Shown one piece after another: positions 24,501 through 32,251 of a DNA stretch of 48,478 nt (position 1 is the first letter of the stretch; each line of letters starts with the position of its first letter). The stretch comes from an uncultured Lachnospiraceae bacterium. GTDB taxonomy: Bacteria; Bacillota; Clostridia; Lachnospirales; Lachnospiraceae. Under the pieces are notes generated by a model. The model ran no database searches. It was given only the letters and a program-made list of their open reading frames with translations, and was not told where the DNA came from. Where the stretch lies: assembly GCA_946414885.1 (NCBI GenBank), contig CAMKQH010000027.1, positions 1-48,478 of the forward strand, given 5' to 3'. The position numbers and the translations under genes were made by a program.

Positions 24501-25275
24501 ACGCATAGGGGAAAAGCCCTTTCATCTCCTCTTCGCTCTTTACGTAATACTGCCCGCCCTCATAGCGCATGCGGTCCTCGTCCGCGAGACGCTTTCCCGT
24601 CTGCAGGCAGAGCAGGATGTCATGCGGCTCCGCATCCTCGGCGTAGGTGTAATGTACGTCGTTCGTGCATACCAGCGGAATGTCCATCTCCTTACTCATC
24701 CGGAGCAGTTCCGTGTTGACGATCCGCTGTTCCGGAATGCCATGGTCCTGGAGCTCCAGGAAATAATTTCCCTTTCCAAAGCAATCCTCATATTTCTTTG
24801 CGCACTTGCGCGCCTCGTCATACAGACCCTTTTGGATATATCTGGGCACCTCACCCGCAAGACAAGCGGACAGCGCGATGATGCCCTCATGGTACTTCTC
24901 CAGCACCTCAAAATCCACGCGGGGCTTATAATAATAGCCCTCTGTGAAGCCCTTGCTCACGATCTTTGTCAGATTGGCGTAACCCGTATTATTCTCCGCA
25001 AGAAGGACCAGGTGATTATACCTCTCCTCGCCGCCCGTCATCTCCTTGTCAAATCTGGAATTCGGCGCCACGTAAACCTCGCAGCCAAGAATCGGCTTAA
25101 TGCCTGCCTCCCTCGCCGCGCGATAAAAATCGATCACGCCGTACATTACGCCGTGATCCGTGATCGCCGCACTGTCCATGCCCAGTTCCTTTACCCTGCG
25201 CACGTACTCCTTGATCTTATTTGCACCATCCAAAAGAGAATATTCCGTGTGAACGTGAAGATGAACAAACGCCAT
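21514..25275 (-). CDS. dnaE: DNA polymerase III alpha subunit (DnaE type)
   Basis: 1253 residues. PHP domain at the N-terminus (FVHLHVHTEYSLLDGANKIK, then AITDHGVMYGVIDFY). The polymerase core carries the catalytic aspartates in MPDIDIDFCFERRQEV and LLKMDFLGLRTLTVI. Also seen are the finger/thumb region around GPGRGSAAGSIVSYCL, a helix-hairpin-helix (AIKGVGRPIIEALAEERR) and an OB fold (AFINIEDLVGGLEIIVFPKT). A glycine/arginine/asparagine-rich linker (about residues 1115-1175, including GGREGNGRSW) joins a small C-terminal domain ending VIFGAENVKFRL. In Firmicutes DnaE works with PolC, which is not in this window. Own promoter at 25313-25341; pfkA follows. Confidence 0.97.
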   Translation of the reverse strand: MAFVHLHVHTEYSLLDGANKIKEYVRRVKELGMDSAAITDHGVMYGVIDFYRAAREAGIKPILGCEVYVAPNSRFDKEMTGGEERYNHLVLLAENNTGYANLTKIVSKGFTEGYYYKPRVDFEVLEKYHEGIIALSACLAGEVPRYIQKGLYDEARKCAKKYEDCFGKGNYFLELQDHGIPEQRIVNTELLRMSKEMDIPLVCTNDVHYTYAEDAEPHDILLCLQTGKRLADEDRMRYEGGQYYVKSEEEMKGLFPYAWEAVENTQRIADRCNVEIKFGETKLPHYEVPEGYDSWSYLNKLCNDGLIARYGRDLLHVENSWEPVNLPEDPESYDALLKEVMGRQAGDTGQTYGERLSYELGIIKRMGYVDYFLIVWDFINYAKENDIPVGPGRGSAAGSIVSYCLKITNIDPIRYSLLFERFLNPERVSMPDIDIDFCFERRQEVIDYVSRKYGAEKVVQIVTFGTLAARGVIRDVGRAMDLPYAYVDKIAKMVPQELNITLDLALEKNPELRKLYEEDEQVRYLIDMCKRLEGLPRHTSMHAAGVVICPKAADEFVPLSRGSDGAITTQFTMTTLEELGLLKMDFLGLRTLTVIHDAVNFVEKSQGIRLDMDRLDYNDPKVLAYIGTGKTEGVFQLESGGMKSFMKELRPGSLEDVIAGISLYRPGPMDFIPKYLKGKNDAGSVTYSCPQLEPILQPTHGCIVYQEQVMQIVRDLGGYTLGRSDLVRRAMSKKKQSVMEKERANFVYGNPEEGVPGCVANGISEKVASHIYDEMMDFAKYAFNKSHAACYAVVAYQTAFLKYYYPVEFMAALMTSVIDNSSKVSEYILTCRSMGIEVLPPDVNQGESGFSVQDGKIRYSLTAIKGVGRPIIEALAEERRVGGPFTNIKDFITRMSEHDINKRVIESCIKAGALDSLGGTRKQFMAVYSQIMERIVHDRKNSMAGQLTLFDIVSDEQKEEFDVVLPKVGEYDKEMLLQFEKEVLGVYVSGHPLEAWQELWRRQITNTSMDFAIDEETGEPKVNDQATVIVGGMITGKNVKYTKNNEAMAFINIEDLVGGLEIIVFPKTYSECGSLMLEDAKVFVKGRVSLKEDRDGNPVCNVICEQMVSFEEAKERADAKSGPIFQDRRGGREGNGRSWTPGNAGSGWQGGRRDAIPNAGSAQGGGQANVRPSVKKLPNGVWIQFETMEQFKQREQELLDAIADSDGDDNVVIYIKENKQIRTLPANRCVKADEGLKNRLGVIFGAENVKFRL

Positions 25276-25312
25276 GACCCATACCCCGTTTTATCAGATT
25301 CCACCAATATTT

Positions 25313-25341
25313 ATCCTAGCACGTTTCCCCACGCTAATCAA
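25313..25341 (-). promoter_or_regulatory. Promoter of dnaE-pfkA
   Basis: Minus strand TTGATT (25336-25341), 17-nt spacer, TAGGAT (25313-25318), about 38 bases upstream of the dnaE ATG. Confidence 0.6.
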
Positions 25342-25361
25342 TCGAACAAAACGTGAAACTT

Positions 25362-25395
25362 AAAATGGGCCAGGGAGACGTCCCCTGACCCATTT
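25362..25395. terminator. Bidirectional terminator between metK and dnaE
   Basis: AAAATGGG-C-CAGGG and CCCTGACCCATTTT form a long stem flanked by A and T on both sides. It ends metK on the minus strand. Its GACGTCCCC core resembles the palindromes at 34494-34521 and 47894-47921. Confidence 0.75.
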
Positions 25396-25412
25396 TGTAT
25401 TTTAATATTTAC

Positions 25413-26606
25413 TTACAGATATTTCTTTAATACGTCGATCTTGTCGGTCTTCTCCCAAGGCAGATCAACGTCGGTGCGTCCGAAGTGACCGTATGCCGCC
25501 GTCGCGCGATAAATGGGTCTTCTGAGATCCAGCATCTTGATGATGCCTGCGGGACGAAGGTCAAAGTTCTCGCGAATCACGTTCACCAGCTTCTCGTCTG
25601 AGAGCTTGCCGGTGCCAAAGGTATCCACCATGACGGACGTGGGATGAGCCACGCCGATCGCATAGGAAAGCTGGATCTCACACTTTTTTGCAAGTCCAGC
25701 GGCAACGATGTTCTTTGCAACGTAACGTGCCGCGTAAGCCGCGCTTCTGTCCACCTTCGTGCAATCCTTTCCGGAGAATGCTCCGCCGCCGTGACGGGCA
25801 TATCCGCCGTAAGTGTCAACGATGATCTTACGACCGGTCAGTCCGCTGTCTCCTGCAGGTCCGCCGATCACGAAACGGCCAGTGGGATTGATGAAGAACT
25901 TCGTGTTCTCATCGATCATCTTTGCGGGAAGCACCTCGTCAAACACATATTTCTTGATATCCTTATGGATCTGCTCCTGCGTCACGTTTGCGTCATGCTG
26001 GGTGGAAAGAACCACAGCCTCCAGGCGGAAGGGCTTTCCGTTCTCATCATATTCCACGGAAACCTGACTCTTGCCGTCGGGTCGAAGATAGGAAAGCGTT
26101 CCGTTCTTGCGCACCTCGGTCAGTTTTCTCGTCAGCTTATGTGCCAAGGAAATGGGATAAGGCATAAGCTCTGGAGTCTCGTCAGTTGCAAAGCCAAACA
26201 TCATACCCTGGTCGCCAGCGCCAATGGCATCCAGCTCCTCATCATTCATGTCCTTCTCACCGTTTCTTGCCTCCAGCGCCTTGTCGACGCCCATTGCAAT
26301 GTCGGGGGACTGCTTTTCCAGTGCCACGATCACGCCACAGGTGTTTCCGTCAAAACCCTTTTCGGAGGAATCATAACCGATCTCCGTTACAGTCTTTCTA
26401 ACAATGTCCGTCACGTTGACGTTTGCCTTCGTGGTGATCTCTCCCATGACAAGCACAAAACCCGTCTTCGTACAGGTTTCACATGCAACGCGACTATTGG
26501 GATCCTGCTCCATGAGAGCGTCCAGAACGGCATCACTCACGGCGTCGCACATCTTATCGGGATGTCCTTCAGTTACGGATTCGGAAGTAAATAATCTTTT
26601 CTCCAT
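25413..26606 (-). CDS. metK: S-adenosylmethionine synthetase
   Basis: 397 residues from the ATG giving [20 protein letters not shown], with AAAGGAG 5 nt upstream; a longer in-frame start lies inside the riboswitch terminator and is rejected. Makes SAM from methionine and ATP. Motifs: [60 protein letters not shown] and [19 protein letters not shown], all hallmark MetK signatures, with the C-terminus ending [16 protein letters not shown]. Controlled by the SAM-I riboswitch at 26632-26783: high SAM should terminate the leader. Confidence 0.98.
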   Translation of the reverse strand: MEKRLFTSESVTEGHPDKMCDAVSDAVLDALMEQDPNSRVACETCTKTGFVLVMGEITTKANVNVTDIVRKTVTEIGYDSSEKGFDGNTCGVIVALEKQSPDIAMGVDKALEARNGEKDMNDEELDAIGAGDQGMMFGFATDETPELMPYPISLAHKLTRKLTEVRKNGTLSYLRPDGKSQVSVEYDENGKPFRLEAVVLSTQHDANVTQEQIHKDIKKYVFDEVLPAKMIDENTKFFINPTGRFVIGGPAGDSGLTGRKIIVDTYGGYARHGGGAFSGKDCTKVDRSAAYAARYVAKNIVAAGLAKKCEIQLSYAIGVAHPTSVMVDTFGTGKLSDEKLVNVIRENFDLRPAGIIKMLDLRRPIYRATAAYGHFGRTDVDLPWEKTDKIDVLKKYL

Positions 26607-26631
26607 GGTATCTCCTTTTTCTTCTTTAAAA

Positions 26632-26783
26632 CTGGAAAAGTCCGCTTGGTTCATAAGCGGACTTGGTTACGGTATCAAATCCTCTTATTGTTCGAAATTT
26701 CTTTCGCTCAGGTAGGCACCTTCCTTTGTAGGGGTTGCCGTGGTTTCATCGATCCTATGTATCTCCACCACTCTGAATAAGAG
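26632..26783 (-). ncRNA. SAM-I (S-box) riboswitch with terminator, metK leader
   Basis: On the minus strand the P1 arms CTCTTATTC (26775-26783) and CAATAAGAGG (26681-26690) enclose the S-box core: AGAGTGGTGGAGATAC, GATGAAACCACGGCAACC, AAGGTGCCTACCTGAG and CGAAAG. These are the conserved SAM-I elements (k-turn, pseudoknot partner and P3/P4). Downstream, AAGTCCGCTT and AAGCGGACTT (26638-26664) form a terminator stem followed by TTTTCC. Binding of SAM would stabilise P1 and allow the terminator. The metK ATG is about 30 bases further on. Confidence 0.95.
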
Positions 26784-26815
26784 AAATCAAATATAAAATT
26801 GTATTACAGTAACTA

Positions 26816-26844
26816 ACATTACAACCGGAAAAGCATTTTGTCAA
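26816..26844 (-). promoter_or_regulatory. Promoter of the metK leader
   Basis: Minus strand TTGACA (26839-26844), 17-nt spacer, TAATGT (26816-26821), placing the start just upstream of the riboswitch P1. Confidence 0.7.
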
Positions 26845-26883
26845 CCGGAATTTTCCAAATGATCAAAAAAGATCAGTTTCCGG

Positions 26884-28176
26884 TCAGCCGGTCTTCAGTT
26901 TAAACTTCTGGAACTCTCTCTGATCCTCCACAAGCTCGATCTGGGCGCCCAGCGCCTTGAGCTTCAAATGGAAGTCCTCATAACCTCTCTGGATATATCT
27001 CACTTCGTCCACCAAAGTGTACCCGTCTGCCACCAGCGCTGCAGTCACAAGCGCCGCGCCTGCGCGCAGGTCCGGAGCGCAAATGCTTGCTCCCGTGTAC
27101 TTCTTAACGCCATTAATGATGGCGGTGGAACCCTCCACGCGGATGTTTGCGCCCATGCGGGTAAGCTCGTCCACGTACTTAAAACGGTTTTCAAAAATGG
27201 TATCAGTTACGATGCTAATACCGTCAGCAAGCCCAAGCGCCACTGCGATCTGGGGCTGCATGTCCGTAGGGAAGCCAGGATATGGCAATGTCTTTACGTG
27301 GGTCGGCTTCATCGTCTTCGAGCATACCACTCTCACGCAATCGTCAAATTCATCCACCTCACAGCCAATCTCGATCAGCTTTGCAGTGATGGACTCCAAG
27401 TGCTTCGGGATTACGTTCTTCACCATCAGGTCACCCTTCGTCACTGCTGCCGCGAACATGAACGTACCTGCTTCGATCTGGTCCGGAATAATGGTATATT
27501 CCGCGCCGTGCAACTTCTTTACGCCCTTGATCCTGATCACGTCAGTACCTGCGCCCTTAATGTGCGCGCCGCAGCTGTTCAGGAAGTTTGCAAGGTCAAC
27601 GACGTGAGGCTCCTTCGCGGAGTTCTCGATGATGGTCGTGCCCTCTGCAAGCGTTGCAGCCATCATGACGTTGATGGTCGCGCCAACGCTGACACAATCC
27701 ATGTAAATGTGGGTGCCGACCAGCCTGTCCGCCTTAGTCTTAATGTAACCATGCTCGATCACTACCTCCGCGCCCAAAGCACGAAATCCCTTAATGTGCT
27801 GGTCGATCGCGCGACATCCGATGTCACAGCCGCCGGGAAGGGGCACGGATGCCTCCCGGTACTTTCCAAGAAGCGCGCCAACGGGATAATACGCCGCGCG
27901 GATCTTCTTGATATTGTCATCTTCAATCTCTTTCGAGAAAATATTACCGCCATTGATGGTGACGCTGTGTCTCCCTGTGCGAACCACGGAGACGCCAATC
28001 GTCTTCAGCGCATCCAACAGCACGTTCGTGTCGAATACGTCTGGCATGTTATCGATATAGACCGTTTCATCCGTCATCACGGCAGCGGCAAGAATCGGCA
28101 GGGCAGCATTTTTACTGCCACCGATCTCAACCTCTCCCACCAGCGGATTACCGCCTTTGATCGCATATTGTTTCAT
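26884..28176 (-). CDS. murA: UDP-N-acetylglucosamine 1-carboxyvinyltransferase
   Basis: 430 residues from the ATG giving MKQYAIKGGNPLVGEVEIGG, with GAGGG 9 nt upstream; an ATG three codons earlier abuts the ribosome site. First committed step of peptidoglycan synthesis, adding enolpyruvate from PEP to UDP-GlcNAc; target of fosfomycin. K22-N23 in GGSKNAALPILAAAV and the catalytic cysteine loop SVPLPGGCDIGCRAIDQHIK are present, so the usual fosfomycin-reactive cysteine is retained. C-terminal signatures include YPGFPTDMQPQIAVALGLA and DLRAGAALVTAALVADG. Firmicutes often have two MurA paralogues; which one this is cannot be told. Confidence 0.96.
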   Translation of the reverse strand: MKQYAIKGGNPLVGEVEIGGSKNAALPILAAAVMTDETVYIDNMPDVFDTNVLLDALKTIGVSVVRTGRHSVTINGGNIFSKEIEDDNIKKIRAAYYPVGALLGKYREASVPLPGGCDIGCRAIDQHIKGFRALGAEVVIEHGYIKTKADRLVGTHIYMDCVSVGATINVMMAATLAEGTTIIENSAKEPHVVDLANFLNSCGAHIKGAGTDVIRIKGVKKLHGAEYTIIPDQIEAGTFMFAAAVTKGDLMVKNVIPKHLESITAKLIEIGCEVDEFDDCVRVVCSKTMKPTHVKTLPYPGFPTDMQPQIAVALGLADGISIVTDTIFENRFKYVDELTRMGANIRVEGSTAIINGVKKYTGASICAPDLRAGAALVTAALVADGYTLVDEVRYIQRGYEDFHLKLKALGAQIELVEDQREFQKFKLKTG

Positions 28177-28244
28177 TTCGAACATCCCTCTTTTTTATAG
28201 AGTATTCCCAAACCCAATTTCCCACATTACTCCATATTATGGTT

Positions 28245-28273
28245 AGCATACCACAAATAGGCAGATTTGTAAA
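28245..28273 (-). promoter_or_regulatory. Promoter of murA
   Basis: Minus strand TTTACA (28268-28273), 17-nt spacer, TATGCT (28245-28250). The 14-mer ending ATTTGTGGTATGCT is also present in the promoter at 36387-36414. Confidence 0.6.
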
Positions 28274-28290
28274 CCGAACGCGCGTTTGCA

Positions 28291-29889
28291 TTAATTCGAA
28301 ACGTATTTCAAAGGATCTACGGCCGTTCCGTTCACGCGGATCTCAAAGTGCAGGTGAGGTCCCGTGCTTACGCCCGTATTACCACTCAGTGCGATCTTTT
28401 CACCCTGTTTTACCTTCTGTCCGGATTTTACGAGTACCTTGGACAGATGGCCGTATCTGGTCTGCTTGCCGTCCTCATGGTCAATAAATACGCAGTATCC
28501 GTAACCATTTGCCCAGCCTGCCTTCGATACGGTACCGCCGCAGGATGCCATGACGGACGTTCCCGTAGGCGTTGCCCAGTCGACGCCCTGATGGTATGAG
28601 CTTGCACCTGCCTTCGGTGCGCTTCTCTTACCAAATTTGGAAGAAATCTTACCGCCGGAGATCGGCTTAACGTACGTAGGAGGAACCTTCGTACCGCGCT
28701 CAATGATCAAAGGAACGGACTCCTTGATCAGCTCCTGCTTTAGGATGACTCTTTCCACTACGGTGTCATTGACGTAATTCTCCTCAACGGTGATCTTACG
28801 GAAGCCCGCGGAGGGTTGCTGGCGAACCACCTGTTCACTGGTGTACCAGCTTGTATTCTCGATGTAGATCGTATCTGCATCATAGATTTCTTCATAATAC
28901 TTGGTTTCTTTCCTGGTCACGGAAAGCTCCGGCTCGGGTACCGTGATGATCAGCTTGTCTCCCACGTGGATCCTCGTGTTCACGGAATCCAAAAGGTCAC
29001 TGTTCATCTCCACGATACGGTCCATGGGCACATTGACCTTCAGTGCGATCTCAGAAAGCGTGTCTCCCGAGACAACGGTATATTCCACGGGAACCTCCTG
29101 CTCCGTGACAAGATGCTCCACCGCTTCCTCCAGGGGTTTCACCTGGTTGGCGGGGAGATACGCGCTGATCACTTCCACGTTCTCCGCAAGATTCATGTCG
29201 TGCACGCCATATTCAAAGTCGCCAAAGTCCATTTCCTTCGGCTCCTCAAAGGTCTTTCCCACCGGGCTCAGGTAAGGCATTGCCCCCACCTCAAGAAAGC
29301 TCTCTTCCGTAACTTCCTCCTCGACAATCTTTTCCAGATTCTCCACAACCACGGTAAACACGCTAAATTCCCTGTTCGGGTCTCTCACGAGCTTCACCTG
29401 GAAATTACCGGAATCATCATACTTGTCAATGGCCGCCTGGAACAGGGATTCCACTTCACCCTGATTGGCCAGGTTGATCAAATAATCCTTAACCTTAACG
29501 GTATAACCTCTTTGCATCGGAACCTGGACCGCGCTCTGCAAAACAGAGAGCATGTTAGTCCGCACGTAAGTCTCTTCATCCAAATATCCCCAAAGAATCT
29601 CTTCGCCCGCCAGTTCCAGCTCAGCCTCCAAAAAGGTTAAGCCTTCCCTTGCCGACTGGATCTGATACCTTGCTTCCCAAAGCATCTTCTCCGCCTTTGC
29701 GGGATCATCCACCATGCCCACGTCCACGCCATTCAGCTTTACGTGGAAAACGTTGTCCCCGCCTTTCTCAAAAGGGACGTAGCCCCTCACAAACAACATA
29801 CAGATGAAAATGGTTATCACCGTTGATCTGATGATCGTAAACTTAACGTATTTATGTTCTTTTCGTCTTTTCCGAACTCGTTTTGTCAT
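28291..29889 (-). CDS. Membrane-anchored M23 endopeptidase with LysM and G5-like domains
   Basis: 532 residues from the ATG giving MTKRVRKRRKEHKYVKF; a TTG four codons earlier is an alternative. A basic cytoplasmic tip and one membrane helix (about 18-38, FTIIRSTVITIFICMLFVRG) anchor it outside the cell. A large unassigned extracellular region follows, then LysM (about 270-320, EYTVVSGDTLSEIALKVNVP). A G5-like segment starts near SVTRKETKYYEEIYDADTIY. The M23 domain is at 430-532: H433-x3-D437 (HQGVD), RYGHLSKVLVKSGQKVKQGE, HLH at 512-514. The zinc ligands are intact, so an active peptidoglycan DD-endopeptidase is likely. Immediately downstream of the flavin-reductase gene (13 bases). Confidence 0.93.
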   Translation of the reverse strand: MTKRVRKRRKEHKYVKFTIIRSTVITIFICMLFVRGYVPFEKGGDNVFHVKLNGVDVGMVDDPAKAEKMLWEARYQIQSAREGLTFLEAELELAGEEILWGYLDEETYVRTNMLSVLQSAVQVPMQRGYTVKVKDYLINLANQGEVESLFQAAIDKYDDSGNFQVKLVRDPNREFSVFTVVVENLEKIVEEEVTEESFLEVGAMPYLSPVGKTFEEPKEMDFGDFEYGVHDMNLAENVEVISAYLPANQVKPLEEAVEHLVTEQEVPVEYTVVSGDTLSEIALKVNVPMDRIVEMNSDLLDSVNTRIHVGDKLIITVPEPELSVTRKETKYYEEIYDADTIYIENTSWYTSEQVVRQQPSAGFRKITVEENYVNDTVVERVILKQELIKESVPLIIERGTKVPPTYVKPISGGKISSKFGKRSAPKAGASSYHQGVDWATPTGTSVMASCGGTVSKAGWANGYGYCVFIDHEDGKQTRYGHLSKVLVKSGQKVKQGEKIALSGNTGVSTGPHLHFEIRVNGTAVDPLKYVSN

Positions 29890-29902
29890 GAATGTTGCCA
29901 AC

Positions 29903-30466
29903 CTACTTTTTTCTCACGCTATATCCAAAGGTGCCGAGCTTCTCCCCGCACGTGTAGTACGTGCCGTGCGAATACGTGATGGGATCCGCCCAATCCAAAT
30001 GGAATTTGTGTTTTTCGTCCATATATTTCTCATCGGCATGCACTGCCACGACCTTGGCCATGAACATGTCATGAGATCCCAGGGGCAGTACCTGCGTCAC
30101 CTGGCATTCCAGATTGACGGGGCTCTCCCCGATCAGCGGTGCCTTCACCATACTCGCGGGCATCGCAGTCAAATGCATTTCCTTAAACTTGTCAACGTCG
30201 CGGCCGCTCTTTACCCCGCAATAATCCGTCGCAAAACAAAGCTGTCTCGTGGTGAGATTGATCACAAATTCCCCCGTCTCCTTCAGAATGGAGTAAGAAT
30301 ACCTCTCAGGACGCACGGAAATGGAGACCATGGGAGGATCGCTGCAGATGGTCCCGGCCCAAGCCACCGTAATGATATTTGGTTTTCCGGCCGCGTCAGC
30401 CACGGATACCATGACCACTGGCAGGGGATATAACATGTTTCCCGGTTTCCAGATTTCTTTCGCCAC
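29903..30466 (-). CDS. Flavin reductase-like FMN-binding protein
   Basis: 187 residues, GTG start with AGAAAGG 7 nt upstream. Split-barrel flavoprotein of the flavin reductase/DIM6-NTAB family: PLPVVMVSVADAAGKPNIIT, VAWAGTICSDPPMVSISVRP, and ILKETGEFVINLTTRQL, the core FMN-contact segments. The middle has YCGVKSGRDVDKF, the C-terminus YYTCGEKLGTFGYSVRKK. Substrate and partner unknown. It sits 12 bases after the coiled-coil gene and 13 before the M23 gene, so it is in their transcript without an obvious functional link. Confidence 0.88.
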   Translation of the reverse strand: MAKEIWKPGNMLYPLPVVMVSVADAAGKPNIITVAWAGTICSDPPMVSISVRPERYSYSILKETGEFVINLTTRQLCFATDYCGVKSGRDVDKFKEMHLTAMPASMVKAPLIGESPVNLECQVTQVLPLGSHDMFMAKVVAVHADEKYMDEKHKFHLDWADPITYSHGTYYTCGEKLGTFGYSVRKK

Positions 30467-30478
30467 GACTTTTCCTTT

Positions 30479-31798
30479 CTAGGGCAGAATCTTGAGCATC
30501 ATCAGAACTTGCAGCGTGAGGCTTCCCAAGCTCATCACAAACGCAAGGATTGCAAAGATCAGCGTCAGCTTGCCCTTTCCCGTAAGCTTTCCGATCTCGC
30601 TGGCCAGCTGCTCCGCCTGCTTTTCATTTTCTTCCTTCAGCGCTCCCTGCACGTTACGGTAAACCTTCACGCACTCTTTATGATACCCTTCTTTCAATTC
30701 ATCATTCATGCCGGAGAGCTTTTCTTCCAAAGATTTGTCCTGATCCTCGCGCTCCGCCTTCAATTCCTCGGTCAAAACATTCAGTTTTTCCGCGATGCAA
30801 TCATTATCCGCATGAATTTTTTCAGAAGTTTTGGTCAGTTCCCGCGTGATCTCCTGAATCCTTGCGGCAGGATCCTCACGCCTTCCAATGCTCTCACGGA
30901 GATCATTTACGCTTGCCGTAAGACCGGCATACCCCTCACGCATGCCGTTTACGCTCGCCGTAAGACCTGCATACCCCTCACGCATGCCGTTTACGCCTGA
31001 TGCAAGGTCAGCATAACCTTCCCGAATGCCATTTACGCTCGACGCAAGGTTCACATAGCCCTCACGGATGCCATCCATGCCCGCGGCAATTCCCGCAAGC
31101 TCCTCCTGACTTCCTTTGTTCGCGCAAAGAACCCCAACGTCATCGCGAATTCCCTTGAGTTCCCCGCGAAGACCGTCGATCCCCTCCCGCAGGTCATCGA
31201 GAATTTCCTTCACGCCTGCAGACTGTTCCTTTGTCTGAGAGACGTCCTCCCCATATCCCGTGAGCCTCTCCTGAAGTCTCGCGATCTCAAGATCGATCGC
31301 GGCAAGACTCGTCTGCAGAACTGCGATTCCATGCTTTAATTCCGCGCCGTTCTCGCGAATCTCCGCCATGTCCAAATTCCGCGTTGCCGCCTCACTCTCA
31401 CTCTGAGTGCTTTCTTTGACAACCGGAGTTCCCGCCTGCACGCCCGCGCCCTTTGACGCAAGATCCCACTGGATGGAGGTCAGCTGCTCCTTTGCTTCTT
31501 CCAGGCTCTTTCCAAGCTGCGTAACTTCCTCTTCCACAATGTAAATAATATCTTCATCGAGTACGGGCTTCACGTCACCGGCCGGTTTCACGGTCTCGGT
31601 TACGGTACGCGCCGCATTGCTTTCGTATTCTTCCCTGAGCTGCCTTACGGATTCCTCCATGCGGCCGGCCGCCTGCATCATTTGATCCGCGGACTCCTGC
31701 AGCCGCACTGCAGCCGTCTGCATTTCTCCTGCCTCATTTGCCCGGATAATGTTCTGGGCATTCATCTTTTCTGCCAATTGATCCATAAAAGTGTCCAT
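30479..31798 (-). CDS. Long coiled-coil, C-terminally anchored membrane protein with 14-residue repeats
   Basis: 439 residues, almost entirely charged heptad-like helix (rich in E, K, Q, L), ending in one membrane helix (about 412-437, LTLIFAILAFVMSLGSLTLQ). Residues about 240-300 contain four to five copies of a 14-residue unit NGMREGYAGLTASV and variants (NGIREGYADLASGV), encoded by a 42-bp DNA repeat. It resembles apolipoprotein/tropomyosin-type coils and is not recognisable as a named family. Tail anchoring suggests the coil lies in the cytoplasm. Ribosome site GGAGGG 6 nt before ATG. Lies between the small alarmone synthetase and the flavin reductase. Confidence 0.75.
   Translation of the reverse strand: MDTFMDQLAEKMNAQNIIRANEAGEMQTAAVRLQESADQMMQAAGRMEESVRQLREEYESNAARTVTETVKPAGDVKPVLDEDIIYIVEEEVTQLGKSLEEAKEQLTSIQWDLASKGAGVQAGTPVVKESTQSESEAATRNLDMAEIRENGAELKHGIAVLQTSLAAIDLEIARLQERLTGYGEDVSQTKEQSAGVKEILDDLREGIDGLRGELKGIRDDVGVLCANKGSQEELAGIAAGMDGIREGYVNLASSVNGIREGYADLASGVNGMREGYAGLTASVNGMREGYAGLTASVNDLRESIGRREDPAARIQEITRELTKTSEKIHADNDCIAEKLNVLTEELKAEREDQDKSLEEKLSGMNDELKEGYHKECVKVYRNVQGALKEENEKQAEQLASEIGKLTGKGKLTLIFAILAFVMSLGSLTLQVLMMLKILP
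30906..31073 (-). repeat. 42-bp in-frame tandem repeat (4 copies plus a degenerate one)
   Basis: TTTACGC marks recur at 30906, 30948, 30990 and 31032, exactly 42 bp apart, each unit encoding a 14-residue segment of the coiled-coil protein. The two units nearest 30.9 kb are almost identical; those toward 31.07 kb have drifted. Confidence 0.9.
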
Positions 31799-31885
31799 GC
31801 TTTTCCCTCCATGGTGATGCCATTTTCGGTGATGCCACGTCCCGTCATACCTAAAAATCCGCAGAATGCCACATAATACGAAGCC

Positions 31886-31914
31886 ATTGTATCATTTTTC
31901 ATGATAAACCGCAA
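31886..31914 (-). promoter_or_regulatory. Proximal promoter of the coiled-coil gene
   Basis: Minus strand TTGCGG (31909-31914), 17-nt spacer, TACAAT (31886-31891), about 90 bases before the ATG. Confidence 0.5.
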
Positions 31915-31989
31915 CTCCCCAATTTTGTCTGCCGCACAGACTTTTTAGACTTTTACTAACCTTTAACTTCCCGTTCATATTTTGTTCAT

Positions 31990-32017
31990 ATTTTATTGCT
32001 ATACTAAATTATGTCAA
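31990..32017 (-). promoter_or_regulatory. Distal promoter of the coiled-coil gene
   Basis: Minus strand TTGACA (32012-32017), 16-nt spacer, TAAAAT (31990-31995). With the proximal promoter it would give a two-promoter leader of about 90 and 185 bases. Confidence 0.45.
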
Positions 32018-32122
32018 ACAAGTGATTGAACGATTTTTCATAATCGCCCAGATGCCTATGGCGTCTGGGCACTCCTCATTCTTCTCCCTTTCTTTGTTAT
32101 AGGCGCCTCGGCAAGGGCGTCA

Positions 32123-32178
32123 GCATAAAACAAGAGCCGCCTTTCGGGATTTCCCTTGGCGGCTCTTGTTTTATGCAT
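32123..32178. terminator. Bidirectional terminator downstream of the alarmone synthetase
   Basis: CAAGAGCCGCC and GGCGGCTCTTG form an 11-bp GC-rich stem around a loop, flanked by TAAAA and TTTTA, so it can act in both directions. It ends the gene at 32252-32902. Confidence 0.75.
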
Positions 32179-32251
32179 TTTTATTCTCATTCCTGACATT
32201 GGATCCTGCTCTGGCTAAACATTCTGCCAGTTCAGGGCGCATGCTCTTATG

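Larger units (their letters stand above)
31799..32251. other. 453-base intergenic region: promoters and hairpins, no gene
   Basis: Contents: a 10-bp direct repeat GGTGATGCCA (31813-31822, 31828-31837) next to the coiled-coil gene start, two minus-strand promoters (31886-31914, 31990-32017), an isolated 11-bp hairpin GCCCAGATGCC-TAT-GGCGTCTGGGC at 32046-32070 without a T run, and a bidirectional terminator (32127-32174). No convincing reading frame was seen. Confidence 0.6.

Noticed and set aside
23566..25356. 596-codon open frame on the plus strand, antisense to dnaE
   Set aside because: It is a shadow of the dnaE codon usage; no ribosome site or protein-like motifs, and dnaE is unmistakable.
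26607..26654. 16-codon N-terminal extension of MetK
   Set aside because: It lies in the riboswitch terminator region; the inner ATG matches known MetK starts.
30906..31073. Possible CRISPR array (regular 42-bp spacing)
   Set aside because: There are no distinct unique spacers; the entire 42-bp unit repeats in frame within a protein gene.
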